Part shown: piece by piece, positions 22,713 through 31,343 of the stretch
How the letters are laid out: every line of letters starts with the position of its first letter
Numbering within the stretch: position 1 is the stretch's first letter
Origin: Manihot esculenta
Taxonomy: Eukaryota; Streptophyta; Magnoliopsida; Malpighiales; Euphorbiaceae
Length of the DNA: 64,000 bases
Direction of reading: 5' to 3'
Assembly: GCF_001659605.2 (NCBI RefSeq)
Contig: NC_035172.2
Coordinates: forward strand, 27,517,342 to 27,581,341
Translations under genes and position numbers: made by a program
Notes under the pieces: model-generated
Database searches by the model: none
The model's input: only the letters and a program-made list of their open reading frames with translations
What the model was told of the DNA's origin: nothing

Positions 22713-23044
22713 TGAAATAGGACTTATTAGACTCCGTCAGGAGTTTTAACTAATAAAGTTTGGCTAAAGATAAAATTTAGAAAACGAAAGGTTAGAAACC
22801 GAAATTCTTATTGAATTCTTAAAAATTGAAAAGTGTTTTAAACAGTCAAGAAAAGAGTTATTTATATAGCAAAAATCCTAATATGAAAAATTATGAAAAA
22901 ATTTAAAAAATAATAAAAATACAAAATTAACCCTTAAATAATGAAATTTTTGTCTTGAACTTTATGACAAGTCACTCATTACACATTTGAAAGTCGTGTA
23001 TCTTGAAATTTATCTTTTTGAAAAGCTATCGTGGGCTTCTAACA
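22713..23044 (-). repeat. Element D 5' LTR (about 332 bp)
   Basis: In element orientation it begins TGTTAGAAGCCC (right end, 23044) and ends CCTATTTCA next to the PBS. A TATA box, CTATATAAATAA, lies in the middle (22865-22880). The TG/CA termini and position next to the PBS define it; the right end is inferred because no matching 3' LTR was found. Confidence 0.72.
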
Positions 23045-23095
23045 GACGTCGATAACAAAAGTTAAGTCTGACCTAAATCTACCATAAAATCTAAG

Positions 23096-23452
23096 AGTTT
23101 GGTGAAAAATATGAAAGTCAACTTGGGAGAGGCTGGAACTCACCTCTGGCTGCAAGTGGAGGAGAAATATCCTCCTTCCACCGACCTTTGGCCCTTAAAT
23201 AGGTGGCTGGCCAGACCACCTTCGGCAGCCGAACGTGAATCTGAAACCATGCAATGTTCGGCGGCCGAAAGTGACCTTCGGCGGCCGAACCGTTGCATTT
23301 CTCCCTCCTTACTTTTCTTTCAAAACTCATTTCCTTTAACATTTTAAACCATTCAAAACTCTTAAAACACATTACCCTTCTCGAGGGTTCCGACACCAGA
23401 GATTCCACCAGACGACAGGAATTCCGAGGCCGGACTCGAGCCGGGTATTACA
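23096..23452 (-). repeat. Truncated LTR fragment, minus strand
   Basis: Ends CCGGGTATTACA at 23452 and matches the first 360 bp of the solo LTR at 12715 in reverse, including the GGCCGCC palindromes (23218-23290) and a changed TATA region (TTAAATAGG). It stops without a terminus at 23096, so only one LTR end is present. Confidence 0.88.
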
Positions 23453-25237
23453 TAATTGCTCCGCATCCGTTATTTTTTTTCTTTATTTTCTATATTATCT
23501 TTTGCATGCTCTTTAAAATCTAAGCCTCCTCATAACTTTTGTCAAATTTTGTTAAAACAACATGTTTGTCTCTATTTCTATAATTATCCTCTGGACAGTG
23601 GATGTCTCTTGGATTAGTAGCATTTTTTCTCAACCTCATTAATTTTTGGGCAAGTTACAATTTGAGTTGAGTTGTCCACTCGATACCATAGGATTGCTTT
23701 AGCTACAGAGGCTTTTATTTTTATTTCAATTTATTGTGTTTTGAGTTTAGGCTATGTGCTCTAAGCCTATGTAATTGATGGTATAAAATGGAGATTTTAT
23801 TTGTGGTTAGCCTAGACTATGTATTTTTTTAAAAGTAAATGAATTTATATTTCAAAAAAGAAACATAATATATGTTTTTCCTCTTCTTTTTAATTATTGT
23901 TTTAATGTACTATTAGTGATATTAGAATTATTTTTAAGATTATAAGATGTATTAGAGCCGAAATGAGAGTTAATGATATAAAAAAGTTTAGGTTGATAAT
24001 TTCTTCACATTATTTCAAATTAAACAATGTTTATTAATTAAATATTTGGATATAAAGTAAAACGGATCTATATTTATTTACAGCTTAAACTCGCTGAGTA
24101 TTCACTTGTAATATAACTATTATTAATAGTCTTATGCGCATTTTAGATTCACTGCTTTCTTAACCTTTCAATAATTTTGTTTACTATCAAGTACTGCCTT
24201 TAGTACTTCAACTTCAACTACACAACAAGGTTACTAATATTTTAAATGCAAATAAATTCCAAATATTCATGAAATTTTTACGTCTTTTATATTATCATTA
24301 TATTTAGTCTGATTTTTTACATTATTTCCTAATTTTAAAAAATATATTTAATTAACTGAAAATAAAATGTATCAATACAGACTATCATGATACAATATTT
24401 TTATATAAGGAAAATTCAGCATTAATCATTTATATGAAAAATAACAATAATTATTCTAATTTAACTTAGGTAATCGGTAGAAAACACATTAATTATACTG
24501 ACAACGCACTTAATTCAGCTAACAATTAACATAAAACATACTCCACAAAATGAAAATCTAATGCTGTGACAGACTTAGAGGCAGGCAAGAGTCGTCAACT
24601 CGCTTAAAATTTTAATTTTTAAGTTGGAGTAGTTTGAATATGAATTTATTTTTAATATATATCTTGCTACATCTAACTCTTTTATTTTTTAAAAAAATTT
24701 AAAAAATTTAACTTTTTATTGGTCCATCTAAATACAAATTTAATAAATTAAAATTATATTTTACTAAAACTAATTCCAATTAAATTATAATTAGTTTAAT
24801 AGAATTATTTTAAATTTAAATTTATTAAATATATATTTTTCTTTTATCAAATATAAATATTATATTACTGAATATTTTAATCTATTAAATATAAATGCGG
24901 CGTCAACCGTCGACCACCTAAATGTAAATATTGATGCTTTCACTAATTACAACTATTCTTTAATATTTTTTAAGAAATTAAAATAAATTTTTACTACGAT
25001 TACGTTTAGAATGATGTAAAAAAATATATATTTCTCATTATAATATTGCTAATTTGATTATTATGTTTAGTAATGAAGTTATGTCATAAAATGATAATTA
25101 TATAACGTGATTAGTTATATTTTTAAATAATTATTTTAGTCAGAGATATTTAGATTTCATCTTTGGATATTATTATTATTTATAAGTCAGTCACTATATT
25201 TTTTAAAATCTATTAAAACATTCCTTATATTTAACTT
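23453..25237. other. AT-rich spacer, no gene seen
   Basis: Very AT-rich DNA with no sizeable reading frame, RNA gene or repeat family that I recognise. The stretch 23580-23830 is less AT-rich and may be an old transposon scrap, but I could not match it to a protein. The right end is the target duplication TGTTA of the copia element. Confidence 0.6.
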
Positions 25238-25242
25238 TGTTA

Positions 25243-25441
25243 TGTTAAATTTACTGTTGTGTAATAATATGAGTCTACTGCTGTAAAATATCTATGCAAT
25301 GTGTTATAGCTTTAAAGATTAAAATGTAATTATGAACTTGTGGTCATAAGAGACCCGTGACTTGTAACATTGTAACGTTACTTTTTTCCTCAATAAAACA
25401 AGAAAATATTTCTTTTCTCTCTCTATTCATGGTATCAGAGC
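25243..25441 (+). repeat. copia 5' LTR and PBS
   Basis: LTR 25243-25429 begins TGTTAAATTTACTG and ends CTCTATTCA. The PBS TGGTATCAGAGC follows directly at 25430-25441, complementary to initiator Met-tRNA. Compared with the 3' LTR it lacks about 30 bp near 25365 that include ATATATAAGC, the probable TATA box, so this copy would be promoter-dead. Confidence 0.9.
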
Positions 25442-25559
25442 TTAGAGTTTGAACTCTCGGCACCATTTCTCCTCTTGCATGCGAGCAGATCCGAGTGAAA
25501 TTGCGTGAGCAAATGATGGTAGAGTGAGGCATAGAAGGTCAAACACAAATACAAGTGAG

Positions 25560-26245
25560 ACATAGAATGTCAAACACAAAAAAGGGTCACTATACCTTTT
25601 CTAACATGGATGGCCACCTATGAGAGGTCTATTTCAAACTAATTGGTTATCCTGAATGCTATAAACTAAAGAATAATATTGGCACACAGTCAATTAAATG
25701 ATATAAGAACACTAGAATAGTGGTTATAGTGGAAGGAGGTAGCACTGAAGAGGACAATCCTTTAGATTACCCTAACACAACAACTAGAATCAATGAACTA
25801 ACAACCATATCAAGTTCATTGAGGCAAGAAGTTACACAACTGGTAAAAAGGAAAAATATTTTCACTACAAGCACTTCAATTGTACTAGATTCTTACCTCA
25901 TGGATTTTGCTGGTAAGTCTAATTTTGTTAAGACTTATTGTTCAAAAGTATATAATGGCAGTAGCTGGATTTTAGATACTGGAGCCACTAATCACATGTG
26001 TTCAGATAAAACTTTATTTCTTTTTCTATAATCTTTGCACAAGCATATCTCTATTTTCTTTCCTGATGGGACTACAATACAAATATCACATTCTAGCAAC
26101 CTTAATCTGTTTGACATAATCATGTTTGATAATGTGCTGTATGTTCCATAATTTCATTACAATCTCATATTTGTTAGCCAACTAGTGAATAGCTGTGCTT
26201 ATTGTATTGTGAGTTGCCATCAATACAGTATTATACAGACCCTCT
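25560..26245 (+). pseudogene. copia gag end and protease
   Basis: Around 25615-25665 a decayed zinc-knuckle region ends in FKLIGYPECYK, a hallmark of plant copia Gag. The open stretch 25720-26031 then leads to the protease active site WILDTGATNHMC (25963-25999). Downstream, with stops, LFDIIMFDNVLYVP and LIFVSQLV match the end of protease and the start of the GAG-pre-integrase region. The catalytic Asp of DTG is intact but flanking stops make the protein inactive. Confidence 0.87.
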
Positions 26246-26347
26246 GAATAAAAGGGTGATAGTTGTAGGAAAGAAAGAAGGAGGCTTGTTCAGGCTCAAT
26301 CAAATGAGTTTTTCTCATACTGAGATTAGTATCATGAATACTAGTCG

Positions 26348-27148
26348 TGTAATACCCGGCTAAATTCCGGCATCGGAATTCCAATCTTCCGACGGAATCT
26401 CCATTGGAAACCAAAATCTCGAAGCTGGAATCTCTCTAGAAAGGTAAAATAAGGTTTTCATAAAATGAATTTTTGGTTTTATTGTTTGGAATTTTGGTTA
26501 AGGAAATAAAAGAGTTTTTGAGAAATCCCCAGGTTCAGCCGCCGAACCTCCAAGTTCTGCCGCCGAAGGTGGTTCTCCTAGCCGCCTATAAGACGCTTTC
26601 AGCTCGAAAATGAGAGAGCTTTCTCTCCATTTTCGGGCAGAGGTGAGTCCATGCCATTCCTTTAATGTTCTTGCTGAAATTCCTTCAAATCTCTTAGAGA
26701 ATTCATGAGTTTTCCTTTGTTTTTGAAGTTTTGAGTTTGAATCTAAAGTTTTGAACCTCTGAGACATATGGAGATCGATTTCCCTCATCTCCAAGTTGAG
26801 TTACTGTCACCTTTGTGTCTCTAAGAGGTAAGTTTGAATCTTTACCTTTCTTCTATTTTCTAGAAGTTTTTAGCAAGTTTTAAAAGGGGTTAAGGGTCGT
26901 TAATGCATGAAATGGTTAAATCTAAAGTTTTAGGGTTTGGGTTAAAATTGATGATGATTATTCCTCTTGTGTTGTATGATGGGGCTTAGGCTAGTTTTTA
27001 TGTCTCTTATACATGTTGAGTGAGTATAAATGTTTATGAGTTGTTGGGTGTGAGGATCGGAGTGTTTGGTGGCTATGTGCACAGGGCAGAATCAGGTTCT
27101 GCCTTGCTGGAGAATCCAAGTTCGACCGCCGAACCTGCTTATGAAGAG
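26348..27148 (+). repeat. LTR fragment inside the copia element
   Basis: Starts TGTAATACCCGG and follows the superfamily LTR order: palindrome pair (26530-26566), CTATAAGACG in place of the TATA box (26587), GTGAGT near 26643, GTAAG near 26830, then a second palindrome remnant near 27120. It breaks off near 27148 with no LTR end and no target duplication, so the insertion was shortened on its right side. Confidence 0.85.
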
Positions 27149-28790
27149 AGTGTGACTTGTTTCTTTATTCTCCCATGCTTTTCAAATACAGTTCTCATCT
27201 CGTAAGCCTTGAATTAAGCGATGGTAACTTGATTTGTCATGATTTGAAGTTTTCCATTTTAAATCTTTGAAGCATCGTATTATTTTCTTGCTCGTATCAC
27301 ATAGTCTCAATGAACCTTCTTTCCTAAAAGGTCTTAGAGACATAGACAGCCTCCAACTTGGGTGCAAGACTATGCTAATCTTGTGCCCACATTCTCTCTT
27401 TCCTTCTATCCATCCTACAGCTCTTACATTTGCAGTGTGAACAAAGTTCATGAACCTTACACATATGCATAAGCATCCAAGGATATTTAATGGGTTAATG
27501 CCATGGAACAAGAACTACAAGCCTTGGAAAATAACAATACCTAGACCCTTACTGATTTACCCAAGAAAAAAAAGGCTATAGATTGCAAGTGGATATATAA
27601 AGTGAAATTTAAACCCACTGGTGAGGTAGACAAATACAAAGCACGTTTAGTTGCAAAAGGTTGCAATCAAATAGAGGGTTGGGCTATAAAGATAAATTCT
27701 CTCTTGTAGCTAAGCTTACCATAGTGAAAATCTTTACTGCTTTAGCCACTTCTAGACAATGGCCCATCTTTCAATTAGATATAAATAATGCATTCTTACA
27801 TAGACGTTTAAATGAAAAGGTATATATGATACCTCCTCAGAGTTATCACAAGGCCCAACCTGGGCAAGTTTGTTTACTTCAAAGGTCCCTGTATGGGTTC
27901 AAATAGGCATTTAGGTAGTGGAATATTGAGTTTACTGCCTTCCTTAAAACTTTGGGCTTTACACAGTCCTTTCATGATCATTGCCTTTTTATTCAACACA
28001 TTGATACTCTGTTTCTGCTCTATTAGTCTATATTGATGGTGTAATCCTAATTGGGAACACTATTGATGCAATTAATAAATGCAAACATGCTTTATACCCT
28101 AAATTCACTATCAAAGATTTGGGACCTCTGAAATATTTCTTGGGCCTTGAGGTTGCCACATCCTCACAGGCCACTATTCTAAGTCAAACAAAGTTCATTT
28201 TAGATGTTCTTAAAGATGCAGGCATGTTCCATTATAAACCAACATTATCTCCTTTACCATAGGGTTTACATCAGACTCCTAATTTAGGAGAGCCTCTGAG
28301 TGAACATGATATGTACATGAGACTGCTTGGCAGGCTTCTTCATATAAATTTAACCAGGCCTGATATATGTTATACAATACAACAGCTCAGCCAATTCATG
28401 AGCATGCCCAGAAAGCCTCATTGGGAGGCAGCTTTACATGTGCTTAGATATCTTAAAAGCTCTTTATATCAGAGATTGTATTTCTTGTCATTATTGATTT
28501 ATCTCTGATTGCTTATTGTGATTTTGATTGGGCATCTTGCTTATATTCTCGTAAGTCTGTATCTAGCTATTGCATATTTCCAAGATATTGTCTTATATCT
28601 TGGAAAATAAATAAATAGATCATAATTTCTAAATCTTCTGCTAAGGCAGAGTATTAGGCCATGGCTAACACTATTTGTGAACTTCTTTGGATGAGCTATA
28701 TTCTTAAAGACTTGCAGGTTTCAGTTGCTCTGCCTATTCCTCTTCACTGTGACAGTAACACAGCACTTCACGTTGCTGCTAACCCATTGT
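27149..28790 (+). pseudogene. copia RT and RNase H (first part)
   Basis: Around 27490-27660 the sequence WVNAMEQELQALENNNT, AIDCKWIYKVKFKPTGEVDKYKARLVAKG marks the start of copia RT. LDINNAFLH and VYMIPPQ follow (27770-27840), then the decayed catalytic region (about 28030-28060), KDLGPLKYFLGLE (about 28115) and RLLHINLTRPDICYTIQQLSQFMS (28330-28400). RNase H follows to DSNTALHVAANPL, where element B cuts in. Several stops and frame changes are present. The stretch 27149-27480 probably encodes the integrase end, but this is weakly supported. Confidence 0.85.
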
Positions 28791-29147
28791 TGTAATACCC
28801 GGCTAGACTCCGGTATCGAAATTCCTACCGTCCGGTGGAATCTCGGATGTCAAAAGCCTCTAGTAGGGTAAATCCATGCTTTTTATGAAATGTTTTAATG
28901 TGTTTTATGTTTTAAGCATGAAATAAAATGAGTTTTTGCATGAAAATAGCATTGGAGAAAAACTCAGGTTCGGCCGCCGAACCTCAAGTTCGGCCGCCGA
29001 ACATGCATGCGTCGCGGGTGTGCTTTAGGCCCCCGAAAGCATAAGTGAGGGAAGTCCAGGTTCGGCCGCCGAACCCCAAGTTCGGCCGCCGAACATGGCA
29101 TGCATGCGGAGGCACATTTGGCCCCCGAACGTGGTCTAGCCAGCCAC

Positions 29148-29155
29148 TATAAAAG
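29148..29155 (+). promoter_or_regulatory. TATA box in element B 5' LTR
   Basis: CCACTATAAAAGGGTCC lies 358 bp into the LTR, directly after four GGCCGCC palindromes. It is conserved in all long LTRs of the window. Transcription should begin near 29180, making U3 about 390 bp and leaving about 1.9 kb of LTR in the transcript. Confidence 0.78.
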
Positions 29156-29203
29156 GGTCCCTTAGCCAAAAACGGGCGAGCTTTTTCCCCATTTTCGGCC
29201 AAG

Positions 29204-30592
29204 GTGAGCTCTTCGCCGTCCCTCACCCATCTTTGATGTTTTTCCTCTAAATCTTTCAAGATTTTCATTTGTTTTAACTTTGTTTTGAAGATTAAAGGTT
29301 TTGAGCAAAGTTTTGGAGCTTGGAGGTTCAAGAACCCAATCTCTCCCAACTTCGAGTTTAGGTCGTCTCCCTCTCGATCTTCAAGAGGTAAGAGCCGATC
29401 TTAAGCTCATTGCATGTTTTAAGTAAGTTTTAAGTAGATCTATGGGATAGAATGCATGTTTAGGTTATGGTTATGTTTTTGGAGTTTATGGGTATAAATG
29501 TATGTTCATGAACAATGTGAGTTTCTTGATGTGTTGTAGATGGGGTTTATGTTGGTTTGAGGCCCCTAGGAACATGTATGCTTGTGTTTGTGTGTTGTAG
29601 AATAGGTTTGATGCATGTTTGATAAGTTTGGAGGCGAAATGTGCAAAGGGAGCCAAGTTTCTGCCCTTTGGCAGAAACCAGGTTCGGCAGCTGAAGGATT
29701 TTCGGCCGCCGAACATGGCTGGGGAGGCAGCCTTTCGGCTGCCGAAGCTTGCCCTCGAAAGGGAGACTTTCGTCTCTGTCTGGCAGTTTCGGCCGCCGAA
29801 AGTGCCACCAAACATGCATGAGTTTCGTCTCTGTCTGGGAGTTTTCGGCCGCCGAAGGTGCAGCCGAACCTGCCTGACTTTCGGCTCTGGAAGGACTTTC
29901 GGCCGCCGAACCTGCCGCCGAAAGTACCCTGTCCAGGCCTCCTTTGCATGATTTTGTATGGTTGTTTCATGATGTTTTAGGGGGTTTTTGGGGAGTAGTT
30001 TATAGTTATGATCAGGTGTGTTTGGTCCCTCATTTGAGTCCACCTGTGTAGGTTCGGACCCGAGGAACTGAGGACCCCAGCAGTGAGTTCAGCTGCTTCG
30101 GTGTTGTCAGAGTCAGCCAGAGGTGAGTGGAACTAAACTTAATCTTTTAAATTAAATGTTTTATCATGTTTCATGCATCATGATTATGCAATAGGATGAT
30201 TGCATTAGTTTTCACGAATATGCCGCATTGCATCGATTGTTGTTGATGTGGGTGAATGTTGGATGACCCAATTAGTCCATGACAGGAAGTCCATGACAGG
30301 AAGACCAGGACCCCATTCTACGGCCTGGCACGGTAATGGGACTCGAAGACCAGGAGCCCAGAGGAGGCCCTGGGATAATGGTAAGTAATGTATGTATGAC
30401 AGGAAGACCAGGACCCCATGCTACGGCCTGGCACAGAGTTAGCTTGGACTAATTGGTGACAAGTTCACCCAACCCTTATGTGAATTGTCTGTGTTATGAT
30501 GCATCTCATTGGAGCATAGTGTTATTATGTTTTATAGTTCAACTCACAGGGCTTTTAGCTCACCCCTCTCCCTTTTACCCCCAGGCTTGCAG
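29204..30592 (+). other. Conserved splice-like signals in element B LTR leader
   Basis: Donor-like sites: CCAAG/GTGAGC (29203/29204), AAGAG/GTAAGAG (29387/29388) and CCAGAG/GTGAGTG (30122/30123). Acceptor-like sites: CACCTGTGTAG (ends 30051) and a long pyrimidine tract ending CCCCCAG (ends 30584), with a second AG at 30592. The same sites in the same order occur in the diverged LTRs of A, F, G and the solo LTR at 12715. This suggests that the LTR transcript carries one or two leader introns of roughly 660 and 460 bases. No transcript data are available here. Confidence 0.5.
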
Positions 30593-31075
30593 GTACAGGA
30601 TAGAAGAGGAGGTCGGTTAGAGTAAAGCTTGTTGTGTAATAGATAGAATGTGGACATGACAAATCGTAGTACGATGTAATGTAAAAGTACAGTATAGTTA
30701 TGTAATGATGTTTATGGATGTTAGAGGTGTGCTTGACCATAGATGGTTGTTATCCCTTTTATTACATGATCTTAGAGATTTTATGATGTTTATGTAAACC
30801 AACTCAACATATGTTATGTCACCCATTTGGGGGCACTGATGAGATCCCATAGAGGGATCATTGTTTATGATTTATGTTATATACAGTGCATGCACAGGTT
30901 GAGTATGGTTGATGTATATGGAAAGAAAAGTTTTAATTTTTATATATGTTGTTGATCATGTATGGGATTATACAGGTTTACAGGTTAGATGTCAGGCTTG
31001 TTACGGGTCCCGGCGGCCTTAAGCCGATCTGGATCCTAGCACCGGTAGCGGTCCGATTTTCGGGTCGTTACAGAA

Positions 31076-31087
31076 TGGTATTAGAGC
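31076..31087 (+). other. Element B primer-binding site, one mismatch
   Basis: TGGTATTAGAGC differs from the standard TGGTATCAGAGC (elements A, C, copia) by one C-to-T change. It lies three bases after the LTR end. The mismatch may weaken tRNA priming or be a late mutation. Confidence 0.88.
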
Positions 31088-31343
31088 CCTAGGTTCATAT
31101 GGTCGGACCTAGAGTGTCGGGCTCATAGATGTTATAGAAGGTCAAGCACAATAGGAAAGATCATGTCCACTAGGATAGGATGTGGAGTCCTGTCTTGAAT
31201 AATGATGTGAAATGCCATGATGATATGCATGTGCATTAATGGTATGCTATGATATGTGATGTATGTGATGCGGGTTCATGTGTGCCCACATGAACCATAT
31301 GATGCTAATGTTTGTGATGTGTGCTGTTTTTCAGAAAAACAGG

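Larger units (their letters stand above)
3867..23044 (-). mobile_element. Element D: old Ty3/gypsy element, minus strand, interrupted
   Basis: Segments 3867-4648, 15432-18991 and 22178-23044 together form one minus-strand gypsy element. In its own orientation it reads 5' LTR (22713-23044), PBS, gag with zinc knuckle, protease, RT, RNase H and integrase. The integrase gene is cut by element A: the sequence AACTG is duplicated at 4644-4648 and 15432-15436, and joining those points restores integrase homology. The gag region is tandemly duplicated, and the second copy is split by LTR E. No 3' LTR was found at the left end, so it is truncated there. The RT is chromovirus-like; the clade is not resolved. 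Many stops and frameshifts show it is old. Confidence 0.85.
28791..31072 (+). repeat. Element B 5' LTR (2282 bp)
   Basis: Runs from TGTAATACCCGG to GGGTCGTTACA. Eight perfect TTCGGCCGCCGAA palindromes are present: four before the TATA box (28969-29093) and four after it (29701-29910), with degenerate copies between. A perfect hairpin TTTCTGCC/GGCAGAAA lies at 29658-29677. Minisatellite units with CCAGG...CCTGGCAC occupy 30290-30435. The last 120 bp include CCGGCGGCCTTAAGCCG and CGGTAGCGGTCCG, conserved in all sister LTRs. Confidence 0.95.

Noticed and set aside
29680..29925. Regular palindromic repeats resembling a CRISPR array
   Set aside because: Spacing is irregular, the spacers are homologous rather than unique, and the host is a plant. 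They are LTR repeats.
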